A DNA stretch of 11,570 nucleotides from CAZVWH01 sp964631175 (GTDB taxonomy: Bacteria; Planctomycetota; Phycisphaerae; Sedimentisphaerales; Anaerobacaceae). Shown in pieces: positions 1 through 6,068 of the stretch. The number at the start of each line of letters is the position of its first letter. Within the stretch, counting starts at the first letter, position 1. Both the position numbers and the translations under genes were made by a program. The DNA lies in contig CAZVWH010000087.1 in NCBI GenBank assembly GCA_964631175.1, positions 1 through 11,570 of the forward strand, given 5' to 3'. Below the pieces are notes generated by a model. It saw only the letters and a list, made by a program, of their open reading frames with translations. It was not told the origin of the DNA and made no database searches.

Positions 1-921
1 ATTTATGTCCGCAGTTTGGGTGTCACCGGCGTGAATTACCACACGGTACCGCAAAGTAAGCGTCTCGCCCTTGGCCAATTTGAAAGGTTTGTCGTCTTCG
101 AGCCAATTCATCGGTGTCGGCGAAAAGAATCCGTAATCGCGAGTAAACCACTTGCTCGGAAACCAGCGGTTATCCGGATGCTGAAGAATTGCGATGCCTT
201 CTGTTACGCCTTTTCGTGTCCCGTAGTAATTGCACCACGGCGAAGCGACGCCCCATGTTTCTTTCTCACCGCTTTTACCTTCGGCGTTGACCAGTGTGCC
301 GCCGGACTGCACGCTTAGCTGCGGTACAACACGGGCGGAAAATAGCGAATGGTTCGTCTTTTGGATGAGAATATCTGTGAGCGGCTGTAAGCTAATGTCG
401 AAATCAATCGATCGGATGTTTTCATTCGGAGCGGTAATCACTACGCGGCGAATATCAAGGATGATTGGCTCTTTCTCAGGTTGCCGCCAAAGACAGGTAT
501 CAACAAAGACAACTCGCCTGCCTTCTGACTCTATTATCTTCGGGCCTTGCGAGACGATTTGACCGTATTTATTTTCTTCCTGCCAGAAATTACCGTCATT
601 AACACGGTCACATCCAAAGAATAGTGAATGATGGTGCGGGTATGGTTGTGATGATTCAGTCGTGACAGATTGGCCCGACACCGGCCCATTTACCGGCCAG
701 AAATAAGGGTATTTCTGCAAAGGGGCAAACTTATAGCATGTAAAAAGCTTGCCGGCAACGTTGATCGTGACCTTATCCTTCTCAAGTTTGGCTACCACTT
801 GCTGTGAATCAACCGTGGCAGAATCACTCACTTTTTTTGCTGTCAAACTATTGCAGCTAACAATCAAAAAGCAAATGGCAGCAAATTTAATCCACCGGCT
901 CATACTTGGTTTTTTGTTCAT
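1..921 (-). CDS. DUF6807 (PF14100, 'PmoA'-type) lipoprotein, C-terminus cut off by the window edge
   Basis: The reading frame is open from an ATG at 921 to base 1, giving 307 residues with no stop. Residues 1-23 look like a lipoprotein signal: basic start, hydrophobic stretch AAICFLIVS, and a lipobox ending at Cys23. The body matches DUF6807 as I recall it: PHHHSLFFG at 95-103, WGVASPWCNYYG at 223-234, GIAILQHPDN at 242-251, and WFTRDYGFF at 258-266. It ends in-window in RYRVVIHAGD (291-300), typical of the last strand of the family, so few residues are probably missing. A second ATG at 903 (Met7) is possible; neither start has a clear Shine-Dalgarno. The old Pfam name refers to methane oxygenase, but the family has no established activity and this gene is not a methane monooxygenase. 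In planctomycetes such proteins often sit beside Gfo/Idh/MocA and TIM-barrel genes, as here. Family call is firm, function unknown. Confidence 0.85.
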   Translation of the reverse strand, partial: MNKKPSMSRWIKFAAICFLIVSCNSLTAKKVSDSATVDSQQVVAKLEKDKVTINVAGKLFTCYKFAPLQKYPYFWPVNGPVSGQSVTTESSQPYPHHHSLFFGCDRVNDGNFWQEENKYGQIVSQGPKIIESEGRRVVFVDTCLWRQPEKEPIILDIRRVVITAPNENIRSIDFDISLQPLTDILIQKTNHSLFSARVVPQLSVQSGGTLVNAEGKSGEKETWGVASPWCNYYGTRKGVTEGIAILQHPDNRWFPSKWFTRDYGFFSPTPMNWLEDDKPFKLAKGETLTLRYRVVIHAGDTQTADIN

Positions 922-942
922 TACTACACTTTGTAGAAAACA

Positions 943-1030
943 CCATAAGTCATTTCGACCGAAGTGGAGAAATCTATTTAAAGTAGATTCCTCGGCTCGC
1001 CTTTGGCTCGCTCGGAATGACAGTTTATGG
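943..1030. repeat. REP-like imperfect palindrome
   Basis: The left arm begins CCATAAGTCATTTCGACCGA at 943. The right arm, read on the minus strand from 1030, begins CCATAAACTGTCATTCCGAG. The arms also share GA-AATCTA segments near the centre (left arm around 970-976, right arm around 984-990). The right arm carries extra copies of a GCTCG/CGAGC motif, so the palindrome is asymmetric. It fills most of the 140-base gap between two minus-strand genes. The GTCATTTCGACCGAAG / CTCGGAATGAC arms resemble dispersed palindromes I have seen in many bacterial genomes. It could form a hairpin in the transcript and attenuate or stabilise the mRNA between these genes. Confidence 0.7.
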
Positions 1031-1061
1031 TTTTTTCTCTAAGTCATGGTCAATAATAACT

Positions 1062-2420
1062 TCATAAGTGCCATGGGCTGCGCGTGGATATGGAAAGCAT
1101 CCGGTCTGCTTCTGCATCGTTTATGAACTGTTCACGGTCAGGGTCCCATTTCAGCTTTCGGCCTAATCGCATGGAAATATCACCCAGCAGGCATATAGTG
1201 CAGGAGCGGTGAGCCACTTCAACGGGGGCTATGGTTTCAGCACGCGACCTGATGCACTCAAAGAAATTCGCTTTGTGGTTGTTGCTCTTATAAAGGTTGA
1301 TTTCATCTGGTTTAATAGTCGAGTTAAGCAGCGATTTCGGCTCTGCATCAATCCGTCCTCTATTGACATATACCCAGCCTTTTGTCCCCTTAAAGTGAAC
1401 TCCCTCTCTGCTCTGCTTGTTGCCTTCGCATATAACCTTGACGCCGTTGAAATATGTGTACTCGACACGGAACACGCCGTGCACATTCCAGAGACCATCC
1501 TTTGGATAATCAGCTTTACCATCGATTTCCACCGGGCCGGTATATTCTGTGCCCATGGCCCACTGTGCAGTGTCGAGGTGATGGCTGCCCCAGCCGGTTA
1601 TCATCCCCGCCCCATAATCCTGTATTCGCAGCCAGCCGGGTCGGCTGTAGCCTGACTGTGGATGGACACGTTTCACCGTGTAAGGTGCCCAGGGTGCCGG
1701 ACCCAGCCACATATCGTAGTCTAAGTTCTCCGGAACATCCATCGTTGGCTGAGGCGTGGTGCCTGGATCAATGCCAAAGGTTGTTGTTACTGTTTCTATA
1801 TCGCCGATTCGCCCGTTGCGAACGAGCTCGCAGGCAAACCGAAATCGCTGATCCGAACGTTGCTGACAACCGACCAGAAAAATGTTTCCGAAACGACGAA
1901 CAGTATCGGATACCAGCCGTCCCTCCTTGATGGTCAGGCTCAGTGGCTTTTGCAGAAAGATGTCCTTGCCGGCCCTTGCGGCGGCTAACGTCGGCAGCGC
2001 ATGCCAGTGGTCGGGTGTGCATATCAGTACCGCGTCGATATCATCTCGTGCGATCAGCTCTCTGAAATCTTTGTACGCTTTGCAGCCTTTATAAGCTCCA
2101 CTCGCGCTCTGCGAGGCGTAGTGTTTTTCGACCAATTCCTGGGCGTGCTTGGCCCTTTTGGAATCCACATCACATACGGCGATTACCTGAGCTTGTCTAA
2201 ATCCCAGCACTTCCCTCATATCTCCGAGGCCCATACGTCCGACACCGATACAGCCTACCGTGATGCGATTACTTGGTGAATCCGCACCAAACACCGAGTT
2301 TGGAATCATTATCGGCGCGGCCAAAGCTGCACCTGCACCTACAATTACCGAGCTTTTTAGAAACTGCCGGCGGGAAATTGTGTTCGTCTTTTTTGACCTT
2401 TGGATTCTCAATTCACTCAC
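1062..2420 (-). CDS. Tat-exported Gfo/Idh/MocA family oxidoreductase
   Basis: A 452-residue NAD(P)-dependent sugar or polyol oxidoreductase of the Gfo/Idh/MocA family. A Tat signal lies at the N-terminus: SRRQFLK at 16-22, then a hydrophobic VIVGAGAALAAP stretch. The Rossmann domain starts at about 53 with GCIGVGRMG (56-64). TPDHWH is at 135-140. The usual EKP catalytic-lysine motif appears as QKP (157-159), which keeps Lys158. The substrate domain carries DMWLGPAPW (236-244) and GWGSHHLDTAQW (277-288), whose histidines are the usual active-site candidates. The C-terminal W425-D-P region and final PW match the family's planctomycete members. The start is GTG at 2420, preceded on the minus strand by GGAAAGAAAGGCAG. 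It may be co-transcribed with the DUF6807 gene 140 bases downstream. Export implies a tightly held cofactor, as in Zymomonas glucose-fructose oxidoreductase. The substrate cannot be read from sequence. Confidence 0.92.
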   Translation of the reverse strand: MSELRIQRSKKTNTISRRQFLKSSVIVGAGAALAAPIMIPNSVFGADSPSNRITVGCIGVGRMGLGDMREVLGFRQAQVIAVCDVDSKRAKHAQELVEKHYASQSASGAYKGCKAYKDFRELIARDDIDAVLICTPDHWHALPTLAAARAGKDIFLQKPLSLTIKEGRLVSDTVRRFGNIFLVGCQQRSDQRFRFACELVRNGRIGDIETVTTTFGIDPGTTPQPTMDVPENLDYDMWLGPAPWAPYTVKRVHPQSGYSRPGWLRIQDYGAGMITGWGSHHLDTAQWAMGTEYTGPVEIDGKADYPKDGLWNVHGVFRVEYTYFNGVKVICEGNKQSREGVHFKGTKGWVYVNRGRIDAEPKSLLNSTIKPDEINLYKSNNHKANFFECIRSRAETIAPVEVAHRSCTICLLGDISMRLGRKLKWDPDREQFINDAEADRMLSISTRSPWHL

Positions 2421-2475
2421 CTGCCTTTCTTTCCGCAGAACCTAAGATTTAAGTCTGCTCTTTTCTTGCTTTGCA

Positions 2476-2504
2476 ATTTTACCATAGGCAAACCGAATTC
2501 ACAA
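2476..2504 (-). promoter_or_regulatory. candidate sigma-70 promoter for the Tat oxidoreductase
   Basis: On the minus strand TTGTGA (2504-2499) is followed after 17 bases by TAAAAT (2481-2476). The -35 matches consensus at 4 of 6 positions and the -10 at 5 of 6. Transcription would start near 2469, about 50 bases before the GTG start. Predicted by eye only. Confidence 0.45.
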
Positions 2505-2546
2505 CACGAATTTTCTTGCGTACAAAGAACATTTGCTTTATTCTAA

Positions 2547-2575
2547 TTGTTGAATAAAAGCCGGTATTCTATATT
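2547..2575 (+). promoter_or_regulatory. candidate sigma-70 promoter for the TIM-barrel gene
   Basis: TTGTTG (2547-2552), a 17-base spacer, then TATATT (2570-2575). The likely start is near 2582. The ribosome site AAGGA (2596-2600) and the ATG at 2611 follow. It diverges from the promoter on the other strand, and the two -35 boxes are about 45 bases apart, so one regulator could control both genes. No clear operator palindrome was seen between them. Confidence 0.4.
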
Positions 2576-2610
2576 TTGAATCCCATATTCTTAAAAAGGA
2601 TATTTCTGTT

Positions 2611-3459
2611 ATGGAAAAGCAAACGAGAAGACAATTTTTGCAGGTAGCTGGTATAACAGCAGCAGCTTCATTGACCAAATCGACCGATTCATTGGCCCAA
2701 GGCCAAGAATCCAGCGCATCAGAAGGCAAGTCCCTTAACCTGGGCTTAGCGTCATATACCCTCAGAAAGTTCAGCTTAGATAGGACTTTAGAAGAAACGG
2801 CTCGGCTTGGACTGAAATACATCGCCCTGAAAAGTTATCATCTGCCGTTAGAGAGCACGCGGGCCGAGTGCGAAAAAGTGGCGGAAAAAGTAAAAAAGGC
2901 AGGTATAGAGCTGTACGGCGGCGGAGTGATTTATATGAGAAACGAGGCAGAGGTGCATCGGGCTTTTGATTATGCCAAAGCTGCAGGGATGCAGGTCATT
3001 ATCGGCGCACCTGAGCATGAGCTTCTGCCGTTAGTCAACAAAAAGGTGCAGGAATATGATATTAAGTTAGCCATTCACAATCATGGGCCGGGGGACAAAA
3101 GTTATCCGACCCCTGCCAGTGCTTATGAGAGAATAAAGGATTTAGACAAGCGCATTGGACTTTGCAATGACATCGGTCATACTATGCGGGCGGGAACTGA
3201 CCCGGCTGAATCAGTCGAGAGATTCGCAGACCGGCTATTGGATATGCACATAAAGGACATATCAGAAGCAACGAGGAAAGGACACACAGTGGAAATTGGT
3301 CGCGGAGTAATTGGTATTCCAAAGGTCGTAAAGACGCTTCTAAAAATCGAATATAAAGGCGTGGCGTCGTTTGAATACGAAAAGGATGAAGACGACCCAT
3401 TTGTAGGATTGGCCGAGTCGGTCGGTTACGTCAAGGGCGTGCTGGCCGCTGTTTCGTAA
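2611..3459 (+). CDS. Tat-exported sugar isomerase/epimerase-like TIM-barrel protein
   Basis: A 282-residue protein with a twin-arginine N-terminus (TRRQFLQVAG, 5-14), a short hydrophobic stretch and a Ser/Gln-rich linker to about 42. An AP_endonuc_2/xylose-isomerase-like barrel (PF01261) follows. Likely metal or active-site residues lie on successive strands: AIHNHGPGD (155-162), CNDIGHT (185-191, Asp187 and His190), DMHIKD (211-216, His213) and FEYEKDEDD (254-262, Glu255). In many relatives the first of these strands supplies a metal-binding Glu (ENH); here it reads HNH, with His156 in that place. The C-terminal FEYE...GLAESVGYVKGVL pattern is, from memory, common to a planctomycete subfamily of exported versions. 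AAGGA lies 10 bases before the ATG. It is divergent from an exported dehydrogenase, which fits keto-sugar isomerisation or beta-elimination in the envelope. Fold is firm, reaction unknown. Confidence 0.88.
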   Translation: MEKQTRRQFLQVAGITAAASLTKSTDSLAQGQESSASEGKSLNLGLASYTLRKFSLDRTLEETARLGLKYIALKSYHLPLESTRAECEKVAEKVKKAGIELYGGGVIYMRNEAEVHRAFDYAKAAGMQVIIGAPEHELLPLVNKKVQEYDIKLAIHNHGPGDKSYPTPASAYERIKDLDKRIGLCNDIGHTMRAGTDPAESVERFADRLLDMHIKDISEATRKGHTVEIGRGVIGIPKVVKTLLKIEYKGVASFEYEKDEDDPFVGLAESVGYVKGVLAAVS

Positions 3460-3570
3460 GTCACGTCCCTGACATACCGCGATTGGCTTGTACAAATCAA
3501 ATATTTCTTGAGCGCAACACCTTCCTTCTGGTCGGCGAAAATGCCCGTGTTCTTGGAATCGACGGATGAC

Positions 3571-3999
3571 TTAAATAATCTCTATAAGCTCGATATCGAA
3601 AATCAGATCTTCCCCAGCCAAAATATGGTTGGCATCTATGGTCACATCCGATTCAGAGATCTCAGTAACCGTGACTGCGACTGATCGACCAGCCACGTTT
3701 GTAGTGTTTAGTCTTTGACCGACCTTCGGCTCCAAGTCTGCCGGAAATATGCTTCGTTCAACGGTACGCACCAATTCCTTGCGGTATGGTCCGAACGCTT
3801 CATCCGCCGGAATTTTGATTGTCTTGGATTCCCCTGGCTGCATCCCGATTATAGCTTGCTCAAAGGCTGGGATTACCCTATTGTCCCCGATAACTACTCG
3901 AAGAGGATCACGGTTACCGGAGGCATCAAACACACTACCATCATCTAATTTGCCTGTGTAGCGTACCTTCACGGTATCACCGGATTCTGCCTGTGTCAT
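3571..3999 (-). CDS. SlyD-like FKBP-type peptidyl-prolyl cis-trans isomerase
   Basis: A 142-residue FKBP that speeds proline isomerisation during protein folding. It is cytoplasmic, since no signal is seen. Counting from the chosen Met, the FKBP core VKVRYTGKLDDGSVFDAS comes first. GMQPGESKTIKIPADEAFG follows, then an inserted-flap region, then DANHILAGEDLIFDIELIEI, which closely parallels the SlyD segment DGNHMLAGQNLKF. The metal-binding His-rich tail of E. coli SlyD is absent. The frame is open to an ATG at 4014, but I chose the ATG at 3999. AAAGGA (4011-4006) lies 6 bases before it, inside the longer version, and a candidate promoter would start transcription at about 4014. It lies convergent to the TIM-barrel gene and downstream of the RRM gene. 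No link to sugar metabolism is evident. Confidence 0.92.
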   Translation of the reverse strand: MTQAESGDTVKVRYTGKLDDGSVFDASGNRDPLRVVIGDNRVIPAFEQAIIGMQPGESKTIKIPADEAFGPYRKELVRTVERSIFPADLEPKVGQRLNTTNVAGRSVAVTVTEISESDVTIDANHILAGEDLIFDIELIEII

Positions 4000-4020
4000 A
4001 GTGTTTCCTTTCATTTTCTA

Positions 4021-4049
4021 ATTATGCCGAAATAGAAAGGTTATCACAG
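4021..4049 (-). promoter_or_regulatory. candidate promoter for the FKBP gene
   Basis: On the minus strand CTGTGA (4049-4044), a 17-base spacer and CATAAT (4026-4021). The -10 matches 5 of 6 consensus bases, the -35 only 3 of 6. The expected start near 4014 puts the AAAGGA ribosome site and the ATG at 3999 just inside the transcript, which agrees with the chosen start. Confidence 0.35.
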
Positions 4050-4149
4050 AGACCTTCTCTGCTTTGCAAAGCATGTGCGGGCTAAGTGAATCCATCGTCT
4101 ATGGTGGGGTTCTGTTTCTCTGAAACTGTACGAAAACCGCGTTTTTTTA

Positions 4150-4443
4150 TTAGTAGCGACGACCACCGCCACGACCGCCTCCACCTCCGCCTCTACGTTC
4201 TTGTCTGGGCCGGGCCTCATCGACCTTTAGAGCCTGACCCTTCACATTCTTGCCATTAACACCGGCAATGGCAGAGATGGCATCTTTTCTGGAGGGCATA
4301 TCTACAAATCCGAATCCACGCGACTCGCCGCTGAACCTGTCCTTCATCACGTTGACAGTTTCCACCTGGCCGAAAGCTTCGAAAACCTGACGAAGATCGT
4401 CTTCTGTGACATCACCTGCAAGATTACCTACATAAATATTCAT
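4150..4443 (-). CDS. glycine-rich RRM RNA-binding protein
   Basis: A 97-residue protein with one RNA recognition motif covering about residues 1-78. RNP2 is IYVGNL (3-8) and RNP1 is RGFGFVDM (42-49), both with the aromatic residues that stack on RNA bases. The tail from about 80 is basic and glycine-rich (RQERRGGGGGGRGGGRRY), an RGG-type extension that adds non-specific RNA binding. Small RRM proteins of this kind occur in cyanobacteria, planctomycetes and some other bacteria. Several are cold- or stress-induced and thought to act as RNA chaperones. The start at 4443 is supported by AAGGGAG ending about 7 bases upstream. It stands alone: 150 bases separate it from the FKBP start, and 561 bases lie upstream. 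A long leader is possible, as in cold-shock genes, but none is proven. Confidence 0.93.
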   Translation of the reverse strand: MNIYVGNLAGDVTEDDLRQVFEAFGQVETVNVMKDRFSGESRGFGFVDMPSRKDAISAIAGVNGKNVKGQALKVDEARPRQERRGGGGGGRGGGRRY

Positions 4444-5004
4444 TTTGTTCTCCCTTAGACACTTAAGTAATATTATTTGCCAATATTAACTACCTGTGGA
4501 CATAGAATTTCTCGTGACGGCTGCATTTGCTCGGTGGAATCGGTCGAAATCAATTCTTGAACTAATTGCTGAATAAGCGTTTTTACCGAAACAATTTCTT
4601 TACATCTGTAAGCATTCGAACCGGCAATTCTTAGGGTGGGAATATTCTTAACTTACACAAACTATCCTTCTAAAAGATGTTGTTAAAATAAGGGAAATGA
4701 TGACAGTGATGAGTCTCGGAGCGAAAATCACTTAGCGTTGATTTGCTACTTCATCGCTTGGTTAACGTAATCATTTCACTTTATCTTTCCAGCATTATAT
4801 TGGAATTATCGGCTAAGCACGACAAATATTTGATTTTTTTCAAAATTAGTTCTGGATAGCTTTCTTCTCTAAATTGGCTGTTGTGAATTCCGCAATGCCG
4901 CAAGGCATCTTGACGATAAATTGCGGGTCTAAATATAGATTTTATTTAGCCCCCAAATCCTTTGATCCGGCTCAGGACGGACTTATTTGAGGATTTCAAT
5001 AAGA
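4444..5004. other. 561-base gap without a convincing gene
   Basis: No reading frame here has protein-like length or family motifs. The part next to 4443 is the leader of the RRM gene, with its ribosome site. The right part, 4890-4950, holds hairpins that would lie in the 3' end of the TIM-barrel transcript. The middle, 4690-4780, is bracketed by an 8-base inverted pair (GAAATGAT 4694-4701, ATCATTTC 4770-4777) and contains a smaller one (AATCA 4726-4730, TGATT 4739-4743). A structured RNA is possible but not shown. Confidence 0.6.
4890..4954. repeat. paired hairpins downstream of the TIM-barrel gene
   Basis: Two adjacent stem-loops. In the first, CCGCAAT (4890-4896) pairs with ATTGCGG (4920-4926) and encloses GCC-GCAA-GGC (4897-4906). 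In the second, CTAAATA (4929-4935) pairs with TATTTAG (4943-4949), extended by GGG/CCC with one mismatch. Neither is followed by a T-run on the minus strand, so they look more like 3'-end stabilisers or a mobile palindrome than an intrinsic terminator. The segments ATAAATTGCG and TTTAGCCCCCAAAT recur in the same order at 7282-7307. Confidence 0.5.
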
Positions 5005-5841
5005 TTACTTGCACTTCAGGCCGACCTCATCCGAGAGTTTTCTGACCGCAGCGATCGCTTTTGAAAAAAGCTCGGGCCCGGTGTCACCACCAAACTGACC
5101 ACCGGCCTTTAAGTGCGGCTCCATTGTAAGGCAGCCGTCATAATTCATTGCAGCTAACTCGGTTAGCAGCTTTTTTATCTGCCCGTGGCCTTTGCCCGGT
5201 ATGCTGCCAACATCTTTTGAGCCGAGCTTCCAATCTTTGATATGAATATGTACAACATAAGGCTTCATTAAAGTAAAACAGCTCTCGACATTATTGGTAA
5301 TCTTCTGTCCCCAGACGAAATTGCCCGGGTCATAAACCAGCCGAAGCTTCGGCGAATCGACTGATTTGACAAGGTCCACACAGTTCTCGGCGCTATATCC
5401 GTAAATACCAGTTTCGTTTTCATGGACCATAACAACGTCAGTATTTTCTATTATTTTAACTTTGGCAGCCATACGCTCCATCACCTGGTCGCGGCAGTCG
5501 TCGATTGTTTTGCCTTTAGGGGCATAATAACTAAACATACGGACGTATGGCGTTTCAAAAAACTGAGCTAATTCGACCGCGTGTTTAAATTTTTCTAAAT
5601 GTGGCTCGAAAGGCTCATCGAGCCTTACTTTACCTATAGGCGAGCCGATCGCGCTTACCTTTAGGCCGTAATCCTGTATCATTTTTTTCGCGTCTTTTAG
5701 CTCACCTTTGGTCAGGTCCATAATATTCTTTTTGTTTATAAAGCGAGGCTCAATATAACCTATGTGCTCTTTAGCAAGGAACTTGACCTGCTCCAGAAAG
5801 TCGGTGGTTACCTCATCAGCAAAAGCACTCAATTTCACCAT
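5005..5841 (-). CDS. cytoplasmic sugar phosphate isomerase/epimerase-like TIM-barrel protein
   Basis: A 278-residue protein with no signal peptide; MVKLSAFADEV enters the first barrel strand directly. Barrel-end residues typical of metal-dependent keto-sugar isomerases and epimerases (PF01261) are complete: VHENE (139-143), VYDPGNF (169-175, Asp171), VHIHIKDW (197-204, His198 or His200) and MEPH (240-243, Glu241). PGKGHGQI (215-222) is the usual loop before the last strand. Unlike the exported TIM-barrel protein in this window, it keeps Glu in the HENE strand, so the two belong to different subfamilies. AGGGGA sits about 7 bases before the ATG. It is divergent from a cytoplasmic Gfo/Idh/MocA gene across a 227-base gap, the same arrangement as the exported pair to the left. 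Substrate unknown; 3-keto-glycoside lyase/isomerase or ketose 3-epimerase roles both fit. Confidence 0.9.
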   Translation of the reverse strand: MVKLSAFADEVTTDFLEQVKFLAKEHIGYIEPRFINKKNIMDLTKGELKDAKKMIQDYGLKVSAIGSPIGKVRLDEPFEPHLEKFKHAVELAQFFETPYVRMFSYYAPKGKTIDDCRDQVMERMAAKVKIIENTDVVMVHENETGIYGYSAENCVDLVKSVDSPKLRLVYDPGNFVWGQKITNNVESCFTLMKPYVVHIHIKDWKLGSKDVGSIPGKGHGQIKKLLTELAAMNYDGCLTMEPHLKAGGQFGGDTGPELFSKAIAAVRKLSDEVGLKCK

Positions 5842-5929
5842 TTTTGGTCCCCTAAAGAAACTCTCAATTCTGCAATAATTTGCTCAACATCGGTATTCAT
5901 TTATTCTGAAATTTAACAAAAAGTTGACC

Positions 5930-5983
5930 CCGTTAGAAATCTCCCCTTTTTCAGCTTTATTCCCCCTATAAAATTTCTAACGG
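5930..5983. repeat. 11-base perfect inverted repeat with 32-base loop
   Basis: CCGTTAGAAAT (5930-5940) and ATTTCTAACGG (5973-5983) are exact complements. GTTGAC also flanks both arms as a direct repeat (5923-5928 and 5985-5990). It lies in the divergent region between the cytoplasmic TIM-barrel and oxidoreductase genes, just before the plus-strand -35 box. It may be a dispersed palindrome or a regulator-binding site. The arms are too far apart for a simple one-dimer operator, so a hairpin or repeat-family copy seems more likely. Confidence 0.7.
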
Positions 5984-5985
5984 TG

Positions 5986-6014
5986 TTGACATTGACAGAT
6001 TTACAACTTAAATT
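5986..6014 (+). promoter_or_regulatory. candidate sigma-70 promoter for the cytoplasmic oxidoreductase
   Basis: TTGACA (5986-5991, perfect -35), 17 bases, then TAAATT (6009-6014, 4 of 6). The predicted start is near 6021, with AAAGGA at about 6057-6062 before the ATG at 6069. A second TTGACA overlaps at 5992-5997 but has no matching -10. The -35 box touches the right arm of the inverted repeat. Confidence 0.45.
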
Positions 6015-6068
6015 GGATTGTTGCTATTTACCGGATAGTTGTCAACCCAGACTTTGAAAGGATAAGGC

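Noticed and set aside
1..921. Methane monooxygenase subunit (pmoA)
   Set aside because: The 'PmoA' name of PF14100 is a legacy label; this is a soluble lipoprotein with none of the membrane helices of particulate methane monooxygenase.
16..1042. Plus-strand open frames at 16-318, 230-562 and 749-1042
   Set aside because: The minus strand carries one continuous DUF6807 frame with family motifs; the plus frames are shadows, and the last one runs into the palindromic repeat.
1209..1930. Long plus-strand open frames across 1209-1655 and 1454-1930
   Set aside because: They overlap the Gfo/Idh/MocA gene on the other strand, have no family motifs or ribosome sites, and are antisense shadows.
4000..4014. 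Longer FKBP start at 4014 (MKGNT...)
   Set aside because: The ribosome site AAAGGA lies inside this extension and correctly precedes the ATG at 3999; the extra five residues are not part of the FKBP fold.
4698..4736. Tiny plus-strand open frame ATGATGACAGTGATG... of 12 codons
   Set aside because: AAGGGA is too close to the first ATG, the product has no recognisable feature, and nothing follows that it could regulate on that strand.
4690..4750. Hammerhead ribozyme called outright from TGATGAG and GCGAAA
   Set aside because: The base that must be C before TGATGA is G, and the stem between TGATGAG and CGAAA pairs poorly, so it is kept only as a low-interest structural note.
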